Positions 51,750-60,811 of a stretch of DNA of 64,000 nucleotides are shown here, piece by piece (the first letter of the stretch is position 1; every line of letters begins with the position of its first letter). Position numbers and translations under genes: made by a program. The notes under the pieces were generated by a model. That model did no database searches. It was not told the origin of the DNA and worked only from the letters and a program-made list of their open reading frames with translations. The DNA lies in assembly GCF_009829325.1 (NCBI RefSeq), contig NZ_VUOS01000026.1, positions 1-64,000 of the forward strand. The letters run 5' to 3'. This DNA comes from Nocardia sp. CY41. GTDB lineage: Bacteria > Actinomycetota > Actinomycetes > Mycobacteriales > Mycobacteriaceae.

Positions 51750-53449
51750 GGGTCGAACGAGGTGCCTCCCAAGTACTATTTGGACTACTGCCCGGCCAGA
51801 CCGCCGACCTCGAGGGCCGCATTTGGAGGGTCGCGCAGTGGCTGGATCCAGTCCCGATCCAGCTCGACCAAGACGCCGTGCGCACCACCCTGCTCGGCGC
51901 CATCGCGCCCTGGACCGCGACTGGCATGGACGACGGCCTTGGACGCGAACTGCGGGCCCGCATGACCGTCGAGGTCGTCGGTCTCAATATGGATCGTGGC
52001 GTACTCGTTGAGCCCTTTCCGCCGCAGTGGCGCTGTAAGCAGTGCGGAAGCATCGCCCGTGCACGGGATGAACGCTGCTCCTGTGGCGGCAAGTCGCGTG
52101 CGCAAATGCAATTCGTCACCTATCACAACTGCGGTGCTTCTGGGGCCCCGATGCTTCCGCGCTGCCGTACCCACAATGCTGTCGCGGTCCGTCTTCCCGG
52201 TACTGCGACAGCGCAGGAGTTGCGCTTCTTCTGCCCCAGCTGTCGCGCGGCGCTGACGCGAGGCGGCTTCCCCTTCCAACCGTGCAACTGCGGCAACGGC
52301 GGAATGCTTGTGACCGTGCACCGCGCAGCGGTGGTCTTCTCGCCACGATTCGCCGTGCTCGTCAACCCGCCCGACCCCGCGGACGCGGCTCGGTTGCGCG
52401 CTGCCGGAGGCGGCGCGCGCGCACTGGAATGGGTACTTGATGGGATGTCCGCAGACGATCCCACCGCCGGTCGTCAAACGCTTGCGGGACTCGTTGAGAC
52501 GTTCCGGCAGGCGGGTCTTTCCGAGGCGACCGCGCGTGAACTCGCTCAGGCCGCTGTCGACAAGGGCGAGGCAGAGGGCGGCAACCGTGGTGCTGATGTG
52601 GCGATGCCGGATGCCGTTCGCGACAGAGCGTATGAGGAGGCGCTGAGCCTCGCTTCGGCGGTTCGGGGTGGACGCACACGTGTCAGTGACATGGTGGCAG
52701 GCACCACGCCTCCGCTTCGCACGCTATACGAGGGTGCGTACCACGACGCCATGCGTCGCGCGCATCTCGAGGGCGTGGAGCTGCTGGCAAACTTCCCCGT
52801 CGCGACACTTGCATTCGGCTATACGAGAGGCGACCTCGCACCCGGAGCAGCACGGCTGGTCCCGTTCCGCGACCGTGGACACATCCGCGCCTACGGATCG
52901 CTGTCGCGCACGGAGGCATTGCTATTCCGGCTCGATCCACTTCGCGTGTACCAGCATCTCGTTAAGGCTGGTCATACCTTGCCTGCCGTCAACGATTCTC
53001 GTTCCGCGCGCCTCTCGCTACTTCAACACATCGAGATTCCTTATGCCACAGAGGAGTTGTACCAAGACCTTGGCGGTGACGTTCTGAGATTGATCCATTC
53101 CTACGCGCACCGCACTATACGCCGCCTCGCAGCCTTCGCTGGCATAGAACGCGACGGACTCGCCGAATACCTTCTACCTCATCAAATGGCCTTCATCGTC
53201 TATGCCGCGTCCCGCGGCGACTTCGTTCTCGGTGGACTGCAAGCTGTCTTCGAAACGGCCTTACATCGCTTCCTCACCGACCTCGTCGAGGGGGAATCCC
53301 GATGCCCGCTCGATCCCGGATGCCGCAGCGGCGGTGGAGCATGCATGGCATGTCTGCACCTCGGCGAGCCATCGTGCCGATGGTTCAATCGCTTCCTCAA
53401 TCGCTCCGAACTCTTCGGAGAATACGGGTTCCTGGTGAAAGCGCACTGA
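51746..53449 (+). CDS. drmB: DISARM DUF1998 protein DrmB
   Basis: A protein of 567 residues with GAGGAGGC 6 nt before the ATG; it overlaps the drmA stop (ATGA). Cys clusters near residues 97-112 (CKQCGSI, CSCGGK) and near 160 (FFCPSCRAAL, CNCGNGG) look like zinc sites. The C-terminal part has the DUF1998 signature CRSGGGACMACLHLGEPSCR, preceded by LHRFLTDLVEGESRCPLDPG. DrmB partners DrmA in DISARM, and the two ATP- and DNA-binding activities are interdependent. Confidence 0.88.
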   Translation: MRVERGASQVLFGLLPGQTADLEGRIWRVAQWLDPVPIQLDQDAVRTTLLGAIAPWTATGMDDGLGRELRARMTVEVVGLNMDRGVLVEPFPPQWRCKQCGSIARARDERCSCGGKSRAQMQFVTYHNCGASGAPMLPRCRTHNAVAVRLPGTATAQELRFFCPSCRAALTRGGFPFQPCNCGNGGMLVTVHRAAVVFSPRFAVLVNPPDPADAARLRAAGGGARALEWVLDGMSADDPTAGRQTLAGLVETFRQAGLSEATARELAQAAVDKGEAEGGNRGADVAMPDAVRDRAYEEALSLASAVRGGRTRVSDMVAGTTPPLRTLYEGAYHDAMRRAHLEGVELLANFPVATLAFGYTRGDLAPGAARLVPFRDRGHIRAYGSLSRTEALLFRLDPLRVYQHLVKAGHTLPAVNDSRSARLSLLQHIEIPYATEELYQDLGGDVLRLIHSYAHRTIRRLAAFAGIERDGLAEYLLPHQMAFIVYAASRGDFVLGGLQAVFETALHRFLTDLVEGESRCPLDPGCRSGGGACMACLHLGEPSCRWFNRFLNRSELFGEYGFLVKAH

Positions 53450-53450
53450 C

Positions 53451-54188
53451 GTGGACAATGCCGAGCTTGTCGGCGGCGTGCTCGTCGACGCCGCCGATCC
53501 AAGAGCCGCAGCGTGTCAGCTTGCTGACCTACTCACCGCGCCTCATACGGACCGGTTCGCTACGTCACGCGCCGGATTTCATCCGGACCTCGTCGACCTT
53601 CTGCGCTCTCGCATCGGCGCAGACGCCGCCCGGATATCTACAGCATGTCAGGAGGGTGCGGCTTGGGTGCTGGGCCGTCGCTCCGTGGTGGTAGACGAGC
53701 CTTGGGATCTTGTCGCCTCGCTCCCCAGCGGAACACCACTGCCGCGAGGATTGCGGCGTACCACTGGCGAGACGCTAATAACACTTATTGTACAGGCACG
53801 TCACACGTTGCGACTCGCCGCACCCTTCATCGACCGTCCGGGCCTAGCGTTCGTCGGCGATGCACTAGCCGCAGCCACCGCGCGAGGTGTATTGCTGGAA
53901 ATCCTCCTACCGACACGTTCGACGCACGCCGACGACGCACTTAACGAACTGTCGACCACAATCCGCGTCAGTGGCGCGATCGCCAATTTTCACATTTCCC
54001 GGCTAAGGCTCGATGCGCCCTGGCCGCACTTCAAGGTAATGACGTCCGACTCCGCAGCTGCATATATTGGAAGCGCGAACGTTACTGGTGCCGGGATTGC
54101 CGGAGGCAATCTGGAACTCGGTGTACTCATGCGCGGTCAAACCGTCGTCGTCGTCGAGCAGATCCTTGACCTCTATCGCGAGCGTTGA
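53451..54188 (+). CDS. drmC: DISARM phospholipase-D-fold protein DrmC
   Basis: A protein of 245 residues from GTG 53451, 1 nt after the drmB stop. WPHFKVMTSDSAAAYIGSAN carries the HxKxxxxD motif of PLD-superfamily nucleases, followed by VTGAGIAGGNLELGVL. Only one HKD motif is present, so a dimer would form the active site. In DISARM, DrmC is a core gene but is not always essential for protection. It closes the operon; transposase relics follow. Confidence 0.88.
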   Translation: MDNAELVGGVLVDAADPRAAACQLADLLTAPHTDRFATSRAGFHPDLVDLLRSRIGADAARISTACQEGAAWVLGRRSVVVDEPWDLVASLPSGTPLPRGLRRTTGETLITLIVQARHTLRLAAPFIDRPGLAFVGDALAAATARGVLLEILLPTRSTHADDALNELSTTIRVSGAIANFHISRLRLDAPWPHFKVMTSDSAAAYIGSANVTGAGIAGGNLELGVLMRGQTVVVVEQILDLYRER

Positions 54189-54189
54189 T

Positions 54190-54600
54190 TAGAAGTCGGG
54201 TGAGATGGAACGTGGTTATCGCAAAGCCAGCGCGGTGCTGCCGGGTAACGGCGACGCGGGTCAAGTTCGTCGATCAACCTGTCGGCGGTGATCGAGCGTT
54301 CCACCAGCCCGCCCAAACATTCGCGGGCGTGTTCCTCGGCAATCGACACGATCTTCACCGACCGCCGTCGTTGGCGGCGGCGAACTGGGATCGACCGCCC
54401 ACAACCGGTTGGGTGCATCGGCGATCACCGCGGTGACGGTGGGATCACCGATGAGCGGTCCCCGATGATGCGAACCCGGGAAGAGAGTCAGGTGAGGTCA
54501 TTCGGTGATCAGTCGGTCCAGCAGGCCACCGGGTAGCGGGTGTGGGTGCAGGCCGCAGCGTACTCGGCCGGGGTCATGTAGCCCAGCGCCGAACCCCATC
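54190..54600 (-). pseudogene. IS3-type transposase relics
   Basis: On the minus strand, VKIVSIAEEHARECLGGLVE and RSITADRLIDELD (54200-54360, with DAPNRLWAVD just upstream in another frame) are the DDE-core middle of an IS3-type OrfB. ALGYMTPAEYAAACTHTRYP (54500-54590) is the usual C-terminus of such a protein. The C-terminal piece lies upstream of the middle piece, so they come from two insertions or a rearrangement. Neither is functional. Confidence 0.65.
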
Positions 54601-55206
54601 TCAGCGACCCACGATCAAGCGTATTGCGCTATACGGCTTATGGCGGTGCTGCGAGAGGCTGTGGGTCCGGTGTTGGTTGGGGTCTGCTGGTGCCGAGGCA
54701 GCCAAGGCGAGCTGGCACGGATGTACAACCGAGATTCACGGATGGCTATCGGCCGAGATACGGTCTATCGCGGTGTTCCAGGCATCGCGGCGAAGTCCCC
54801 CGGCTTGAAGTAGGGAGCCTGCTCGTTGGGGAAGGCCACGGCATCGCCCACGAGATCGGGAGAGTAGCCGTATGGGATGGATCAATTCTGGAGGTTACGC
54901 ATCAGAACCGTTTGATTCGTGTCCGGTGCCATGAGGTGATCCATCAGAGGTTTGCCGCCTACTATCTGGATCCGCTGGAGAGCGTAGGCACCTTCTTCGC
55001 TCGGCGAAGACAACGTCGGGACTAAACATGATCAGTGCAGCGCAGGTGAAGTCGGCACCGATTGTAGTGCCGCCAACAGAAGTCTAGGGTCAGTTCGTGC
55101 AAACCTCGGAAAGCCTCGTGTCGATGGGGGCGTGCCACCGCACCACCCTCGCTGAACTCGGCCCTCTCTTGGCATCCTTCCAATTCGGCGCCTTCCGAGG
55201 CGAGCT
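54601..55206. other. intergenic region before Mrr gene
   Basis: About 600 bp with no firm gene. A plus-strand frame ending at 55025 contains HEIGRVAVWDGSILEVTHQN and VIHQRFAAYYLDPLESVGTF, which is protein-like and may be the tail of a lost gene, but no start or family is evident. The promoter of the Mrr-type gene should lie near 55030-55200. Confidence 0.4.
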
Positions 55207-56133
55207 GTGACCGCGCCGGTGTCGGCGATGCCGGTGTGGTCGGGCTTTCTCACGCCGGTGCTGGAAGTCCTTGCCGACGGCCACATCTGGCGTAAGCGCG
55301 ACCTGCACACGGCGGTGGAGGAACATGTTGGGCTGACAGCTGAGCAGCGGGCCGAGGTGCTGCCGTCGGGGCAGGGGCGCGCTGACAACCGGATCGGGTG
55401 GGCGCTCAGCGGGCTGTACCGCGCGAAGCTCGTCGACAAGCCGGCCCGCGCTACCTTCGTCATCACCGATGCGGGCCGAGCTCTGCTCGCCGCTCACCCC
55501 GCAGGGATCACCGAGAAGATCCTGAAAGCGCTACCCGAGTATCAGGACTACACGCCGGTGCGGACAGGCTCCTCGAATGGCGACGCCGTAGCCGACGCAC
55601 ATGTCGCCGACGAAGTAGTCGACCCACTCGAGCAGATAGAGCGTGGTGTCGAACGCCTCCATTCCGAGGTCGCCGCCGACCTGCTGGCACGGCTGCGCGG
55701 TCAGGATCCGGCGTTCCTCGAACATTCGGTACTCGACGTTCTCGTCGCCATGGGATACGGCGGCACCGAAGGCCGGGCCGCCCGGATCGGCGGGTCTGGT
55801 GACGGGGGCGTGGACGGTGTCATCGATCAGGACCCGCTTGGCCTCGAACGCATCTACGTGCAGGCCAAGCGCTACGCCGCGGACAACACCGTCGGTCGGC
55901 CGGAGATCCAGGCGTTCGTCGGCGCGTTGCACGGCGTCGGAGCTGCCCGCGGCGTCTTCATTACCACGAGCGCCTTCACGTCGGGTGCCCGCGAGTACGC
56001 GCAGAACATCGGCACCCGCATCATCCTCATCGACGGCAGGCGTCTCGCCGAGCTGATGATCCGCTACGGCGTCGGCGTCCAGACGCGACAGACCTTCACG
56101 GTCGTCGAGGTCGACGAGGACTACTTCGAGTGA
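55207..56133 (+). CDS. Mrr-type restriction endonuclease
   Basis: A protein of 308 residues from GTG 55207. Residues 10-95 form the Mrr N-terminal winged helix (VWSGFLTPVLEVLADGHIWR, RIGWALSGLYRAKLVDKPAR). The catalytic domain has the PD-(D/E)xK-type core GDGGVDGVI (Asp near 199) and IYVQAKRY (QxK near 218-220), then GARGVFITTSAFTSGAREYA. Such enzymes usually cut modified DNA (type IV restriction). The next gene starts 14 nt downstream and may be a partner. Confidence 0.9.
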   Translation: MTAPVSAMPVWSGFLTPVLEVLADGHIWRKRDLHTAVEEHVGLTAEQRAEVLPSGQGRADNRIGWALSGLYRAKLVDKPARATFVITDAGRALLAAHPAGITEKILKALPEYQDYTPVRTGSSNGDAVADAHVADEVVDPLEQIERGVERLHSEVAADLLARLRGQDPAFLEHSVLDVLVAMGYGGTEGRAARIGGSGDGGVDGVIDQDPLGLERIYVQAKRYAADNTVGRPEIQAFVGALHGVGAARGVFITTSAFTSGAREYAQNIGTRIILIDGRRLAELMIRYGVGVQTRQTFTVVEVDEDYFE

Positions 56134-56146
56134 TCCCAAAAATCCC

Positions 56147-56725
56147 ATGAGCACACTCCACCCCTCCGCCAGCGACGAGAACTTCGCCGAGCTACAGCAG
56201 GACCCGTTCTTCGACCCCGCAGTCGACCTCATCGCCGACTACCTCACCCACGCGTTCGACGACCCCGCCGACGGGGAGGTGGACCGGTGGACACTGAGTG
56301 CGCTCCCCGCCACGAACAGGACCGCCGCGCGTCAGCGCCTGTTCACGCTGAACGTCGGGCCGATGGAAGTGCTGTATGTCGAGCGGTTCCTGGAGGGCAA
56401 CGGCATCGTGGACTACCGCATCGCGATGTACGTGTCGGAGTCCGCGCTCACCGGAGAGACCCTTCGCACCCTCGCTCAGTTAAAAATTACCTTTCCACAG
56501 TTGCATTTTCAGCGCTCCGGACTGGCCTCTGCCGACGGCGACGGGATCGTCGTCGACTGGTTCGTCTCCGACGAAGGCGCCGACGAGCAGTTCTTCGGCC
56601 TGCCGCTCGCCGCAGCGATCCGACGCCTCGCTGAACTCCTTGTAACCAAGGGGCGTGGGCCGTACGCGCCATGTCACAACCGCGCCCTCGCAGCCGACGT
56701 CCTCGGGCGCATCAGCGGCGCCTGA
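56147..56725 (+). CDS. hypothetical protein following Mrr gene
   Basis: A protein of 192 residues. The text is coherent: DPAVDLIADYLTHAFDDPAD, FTLNVGPMEVLYVERFLEGN, YRIAMYVSESALTGETLRTL and DGIVVDWFVSDEGADEQFFG. It is a predicted alpha/beta soluble protein, acidic, with no catalytic motif recognised. It starts 14 nt after the Mrr-type gene on the same strand, so co-transcription is likely; it could be an accessory or inhibitor of the nuclease. The LKITFPQLHF segment has lower GC than its surroundings. Confidence 0.7.
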   Translation: MSTLHPSASDENFAELQQDPFFDPAVDLIADYLTHAFDDPADGEVDRWTLSALPATNRTAARQRLFTLNVGPMEVLYVERFLEGNGIVDYRIAMYVSESALTGETLRTLAQLKITFPQLHFQRSGLASADGDGIVVDWFVSDEGADEQFFGLPLAAAIRRLAELLVTKGRGPYAPCHNRALAADVLGRISGA

Positions 56726-56843
56726 GGATCAGCATTTACCGACTGTCGGCGCACCGACGGCGGAAAGGATCTCGGCATCGTAACCCCCCGCGGGTTAGTC
56801 TGCCTCAACTCTCGTAACCGCGGCCTCCTGAGCGGGGGCCAGA

Positions 56844-56908
56844 TCAGGTGGACCGACCTCACGGGGTCACGTCAAAACCCACGGGCCATTGGGGAGCGGT
56901 CCACCTGA
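56844..56908. repeat. 12-bp perfect inverted repeat
   Basis: TCAGGTGGACCG (56844-56855) and CGGTCCACCTGA (56897-56908) are exact complements separated by 41 bp. They lie in the gap between the unknown gene and the coiled-coil endonuclease. The long spacer argues against a simple terminator; the pair could be a small element's ends or a binding site pair. Confidence 0.65.
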
Positions 56909-56997
56909 CCTTGTAACTCGACTGGCTTCGCGCGCACTGGCCGCGCTCTGTGGTAGATCGGTACAGAGGTGGTCGTAGGCGTGATCGGGGGTTGGCG

Positions 56998-58638
56998 ATG
57001 GCTCGGCGTCGGGGATTCTTCGCGGAATTGCAGCATCAGTTGCGGATGCGCGAGCGGGAGCAGCAGCGGATTCTTCAGCGGCAGCAGAGACTTGAGGCGC
57101 AGGCGGCGCGGGAACAGCAGCGTGCCGTCAAGGCCGCCGAGCTGGCATCGGCCCGTGCCGCCAAGGAGCAGCAGGTCCGCTACGTCGAGCAGCGGCGTGC
57201 CTATGCTGCACACCGGACTCGTATGGTTCGTGAACGAGTCGAGGAGCTTGCCTCGCTTCTGGCCAGCTACGTTCCCACAGAGGTGCTCTGGCCAACCGAC
57301 CTCCTGCGGAGCGAGTTCCAACCGCGGCCGTTCACCCCTGGGCCCGAGCTAGCGGCCGCCAGTCCTGCGCCGGTGTGGGAGCAGTTCGCACCACCGGCAC
57401 CGACGGGCTGGCAGCGCGTGCGGAGTAGTGGGTACCAGCGGCAGGTCGAGCAGAAGCGGGCGGATTTCGAAGAGGCTCTGGCGCAGCACATGAGCCGAGA
57501 AGAACATCGGATGGCTGCGTGGGATGCGGCCGTGAGAAGCCATGAGGCCGCCGAGCGGGTTCGAGCCGAGGAAGTCGAGCAGAGCAACGCTCAGCTGGAA
57601 GTCCTCCGGCAACGCTTCGAAGCAGCGGACCCGGCTGCGGTCGAGGAGTGCTTCGAAGTGTTCCTCAAGGCAGCGGGACTGCCTGTGAACCTGCCGATCG
57701 ATGTCGAGGTCGCGTATCAGTCACAGCCTCGGCGGCTGTTGATCGACCGGAGGCTTCCAGGGATCGAGGTCATCCCACCAGAGCGAGAATACCGTTACGT
57801 CCGCGAGCGCGATGAGATTGTGAGTTCTGCTCGTTCGCCCAAAGAAGTGCAGCAACGTTATGCGGATCTGCTCGGCCGACTCGTGTTGCTCACGATGCGG
57901 GATGCTTTTGCTGTGCGACCGGGCTCTCTGGTCGAGGAAGTCGCGGTCAACGGCGTGGTCGCCGGGCGGAACAAGGCCACTGGGCGGCCGGAGGATCACG
58001 TCTTGATCAGCGTGTCCGCGACTCGCGCGCAGTTTGAGGATCTGGTGCTGACCGAGTTGGATCCTGTGGCGTGCCTACAGCAGCACTTGAACGCGATCGT
58101 TTCCCCACATCCTTGGGATCTCGAGCCGGTTCGACCGATTTTCGACCCGGACCTATCTCGCTACAAGCGGGCCGACTCGGTTGATGTGGCTAGCCAGCTC
58201 GATTCACGACCCGTGTTAGTGGAGATGCCGTGGAAGGACTTCGAACAGCTGGTGCGAGAGCTGTTCGAAGCAATAGGTATGCAGTCGTGGGTCACCCAGC
58301 CGTCCAAGGACGATGGTGTCGACGCCATCGCGATCAACCCCGACCCTGTCATGGGCGGCGAGTGTGTCATTCAAGCCAAGCGCTACAAAAAGGTGGTCGA
58401 GATCGATGCGGTGCGCGCATTGGCAGGTGTCATGGAGGACAAGCACGCCAGTCGCGGGGTGTTGGTGACGACCTCATGGTTCGGCAAGGCCAGCGACGAT
58501 TTCGCGCGACGACACAATCGCATCCAGCTGATCGACGGCGCGCAACTGAAGTATCTCATCAAGGAGCATCTCGGCAAAGATGTCATTCCCGGCGCAATCA
58601 AGCCCTCACGACGCAGGGGACCGTCCACGCGCTCATGA
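56998..58638 (+). CDS. coiled-coil restriction endonuclease-like protein
   Basis: A protein of 546 residues from ATG 56998 (GGGGG upstream; an earlier in-frame GTG at 56950 is less likely). Residues 5-85 and 160-210 are Gln/Arg/Glu-rich coiled coils (LRMREREQQRILQRQQRLEA). The middle is a unique alpha/beta region. The last 120 residues form an Mrr-like catalytic domain: MPWKDFEQLVRELFEAIGMQ, DDGVDAIAINP (Asp near 439) and CVIQAKRYKK (QxK near 458), then RGVLVTTSWFGKASDDFARR. This is a recurrent actinobacterial nuclease of likely defence function; its trigger is unknown. Confidence 0.85.
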   Translation: MARRRGFFAELQHQLRMREREQQRILQRQQRLEAQAAREQQRAVKAAELASARAAKEQQVRYVEQRRAYAAHRTRMVRERVEELASLLASYVPTEVLWPTDLLRSEFQPRPFTPGPELAAASPAPVWEQFAPPAPTGWQRVRSSGYQRQVEQKRADFEEALAQHMSREEHRMAAWDAAVRSHEAAERVRAEEVEQSNAQLEVLRQRFEAADPAAVEECFEVFLKAAGLPVNLPIDVEVAYQSQPRRLLIDRRLPGIEVIPPEREYRYVRERDEIVSSARSPKEVQQRYADLLGRLVLLTMRDAFAVRPGSLVEEVAVNGVVAGRNKATGRPEDHVLISVSATRAQFEDLVLTELDPVACLQQHLNAIVSPHPWDLEPVRPIFDPDLSRYKRADSVDVASQLDSRPVLVEMPWKDFEQLVRELFEAIGMQSWVTQPSKDDGVDAIAINPDPVMGGECVIQAKRYKKVVEIDAVRALAGVMEDKHASRGVLVTTSWFGKASDDFARRHNRIQLIDGAQLKYLIKEHLGKDVIPGAIKPSRRRGPSTRS

Positions 58639-58738
58639 GCCGCTCAAGACAGGCGTGGGCAACATACTGCTGCACGGATTGAGCAGGCCATGAGATTCGA
58701 CCGTCCTCCGTATGTGGTAATGGACACCACCGAGTTAC

Positions 58739-59195
58739 GTTCGGATTTTCGGCGGCGCCGCTGCTCCAGGGCAGGGTGAGACCGGCGCGGACGGCGTCGT
58801 AGTCACGCCGCAGGCCTCGGACGAAGAAGCGCAGCGCTGGTAGGTCGTCGGATTCGACTGCGGTCATCCACGCGTCCAATTCGCCGCCACGTCGCTCACG
58901 CATCATCACCGCGAAAGCACGTACGTGCCCGGCGAGCGGTGAGTTCCGGACTGGCGTCGAGCACGGTGTCGAGGCGTTGCTGATCGTGGGGATCGAGTGT
59001 GGTGAGATGGCTCATCAGCCAGGTAACGAAGCGGCGGACCGATAAGGGCTTGGCTGGGAGCCGGGGTGTGCGCTGGGCGGTGCGCAGTGGCTGCAGGAAG
59101 TCGAACAGGATCGTTCGGCTGCCGCGATATCCTCGTGCTCGGATCTCGGTGAGCAGCTCGCGCGTGTTGGTGCACCCTTCGTTCCAAGGTGCAGC
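58739..59195 (-). pseudogene. ISL3-family transposase relic
   Basis: The minus strand reads CTNTRELLTEIRARGYRGSR, TILFDFLQPLRTAQRTPRLP and VRRFVTWLMSHLTTLDPHDQ in one frame. After a frameshift near 58915 comes MRERRGGELDAWMTAVESDD then LPALRFFVRGLRRDYDAVRA and GLTLPWSSGAAEN, where ISL3 transposases normally continue with EG..N..K. The end is lost. It separates the coiled-coil nuclease from the ABC-3C-like operon. Confidence 0.75.
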
Positions 59196-59395
59196 AGACT
59201 AGGGTGTTTGAACTCGTACCCCGGTGCGACACACGGATATACCCGGTGCCACGGTCGTTGTCGAAAGTCAGTGCGGGCGAGCCCACTGAGCTTGAAGCGC
59301 TCGGTTGAGACGCCGGTCCAAGGCGTGCGAGGGGCGAACCCCGGTCTCGATGGGTCGCGTCCGGTCGTTCGGCTCGGCGCGCACGAGGTCGGTCC

Positions 59396-59401
59396 TATAC
59401 T
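59396..59401 (+). promoter_or_regulatory. -10 element of a likely leaderless promoter
   Basis: TATACT lies 6 bp before the GTG at 59408. A -10 box this close to the start codon would place transcription initiation at or next to the GTG, giving a leaderless mRNA, common in actinobacteria. No Shine-Dalgarno sequence is present. A -35 element is not clear. Confidence 0.5.
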
Positions 59402-59407
59402 TCGGCT

Positions 59408-60811
59408 GTGTCGACCGAGCCCGTTGCTACCCAGGCGCATCTCGTGCAATACGGCCTAGAGGGCATGGATCCCATCACCCTGATGGCCTCGGTCCCGCAG
59501 CTCGACGACGCCGGTGCCAACACCGCCGATCGATACGATTGGCAGGCTGCGATGGCCGCGGCCGACGGGCTGGCCCTCTTGCTCCGCACATTGGTCGCCG
59601 GAAGTGATCTGAGCAGTGCCAAGGTGGTGTGCGAATTGCACGAAGACTGGTCTCTCATCTCAAGCGACGGGATCGAAGTGGTATCCGGCAAACACCGAGA
59701 ACCCTCCGTCGGGCCCTACAGCACCTACGTCAAACTCCTGAAGGACGGAGGGCTGGCTCATCTGTTCAACCGCTGGGCGGCCCTGACCGAGCGCCCGACC
59801 TGCCGCCTCGTGACCTCCGGCGGACTAAGTGGTACCGGCGAGCCGAAGAAGCTGATGACAGCGGTCGAACATTTCAAAGGCCTCAAACGAGCTGCTCAGC
59901 CGGTCACCGGAGTCGGCACGCACACGGACGTTGTCAGCGCCGTTGTCACGAAGATTCCGCAGTACTGCGACCAGACGAAGAGTCGCTGGGACGGGGATCG
60001 TGTGCCCGCACTGTCATCGGACGAGCGAAAGAACGAAGTCGCCCGGTTCCTAGCCGCGCTGACCGTTGATGAGAACCGCCCTCACCGAGACTATGTCGCC
60101 GATCTGGCACCGAGCCGCTACGTCAAACCTGTGCTGGACAGTATCGGCGTGAGCACCGCAATAGCAGTCGCTGTTTGGGAAGCGGTACTGGACATATTCC
60201 GAGCACGGATGCGGAGCCGAGGGCCACTCCCCGGAGGCGGCCTGCCTGTCATCTTCGAGTCCTACCGCACGGGATCAGTGATCGCGCCGGAACTGGAACG
60301 GGCCATCGACAGCCGGACGGTGACAATGGAGGACCTCGATATCGTGATTCGCACGGCCTCCTCCAATCCAGCAGGGTTCGAACCCGTTCCGCGTCTTCCT
60401 CTGACATCACGCCTGGAAGTGAAGATGGACCAGGAACAATGCTCAGACAACACCATCCAACGCGCGCTCGCCCTGCGGCAGGACTACCTCGACTATTGGC
60501 GTGAACGAGAGAGTGGCGATCCCACCGCGCGCGCCGAACGACGGCGGCTGGAACGACGGCTGCAACAGGTGAGCGACTCCTCAACGAGCGCCCCTGGACG
60601 TCCGCCGCTGCGTGGCACGGCGTTGTGGCGACAGTTCGAGCACGACATCAACGCCCTGCCCGAGGGTGTGCTTCCACTGGGAATGGATCCCGACCTCGCC
60701 TTGGGAGGTATGTGCCAGTTGGCCGAGGAGTGCAAGGTGTGGTTCGGTCAACGGTTCGATGCCGCGACCGTTCTGGCCGCCAACCTGGCTCGTGACGAGG
60801 ACGAATCATGA
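59408..60811 (+). CDS. candidate effector nuclease of an ABC-3C-like defence operon
   Basis: A protein of 467 residues from GTG 59408. The N-terminal 200 residues resemble the DUF4297/Cap4-like PD-(D/E)xK nuclease region: KVVCELHEDWSLISSDGIEV then VSGKHREPSVGPY gives Glu, Asp and Lys in nuclease-like spacing, followed by LAHLFNRWAALTERPTCRLV. The C-terminal half is helical, with an Arg-rich linker (RAERRRLERRLQQV). It overlaps the next gene by 4 nt. In ABC-three-component systems the variable third gene is often a nuclease effector. The family call is by pattern only and DNA cleavage is inferred. Confidence 0.65.
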   Translation: MSTEPVATQAHLVQYGLEGMDPITLMASVPQLDDAGANTADRYDWQAAMAAADGLALLLRTLVAGSDLSSAKVVCELHEDWSLISSDGIEVVSGKHREPSVGPYSTYVKLLKDGGLAHLFNRWAALTERPTCRLVTSGGLSGTGEPKKLMTAVEHFKGLKRAAQPVTGVGTHTDVVSAVVTKIPQYCDQTKSRWDGDRVPALSSDERKNEVARFLAALTVDENRPHRDYVADLAPSRYVKPVLDSIGVSTAIAVAVWEAVLDIFRARMRSRGPLPGGGLPVIFESYRTGSVIAPELERAIDSRTVTMEDLDIVIRTASSNPAGFEPVPRLPLTSRLEVKMDQEQCSDNTIQRALALRQDYLDYWRERESGDPTARAERRRLERRLQQVSDSSTSAPGRPPLRGTALWRQFEHDINALPEGVLPLGMDPDLALGGMCQLAEECKVWFGQRFDAATVLAANLARDEDES

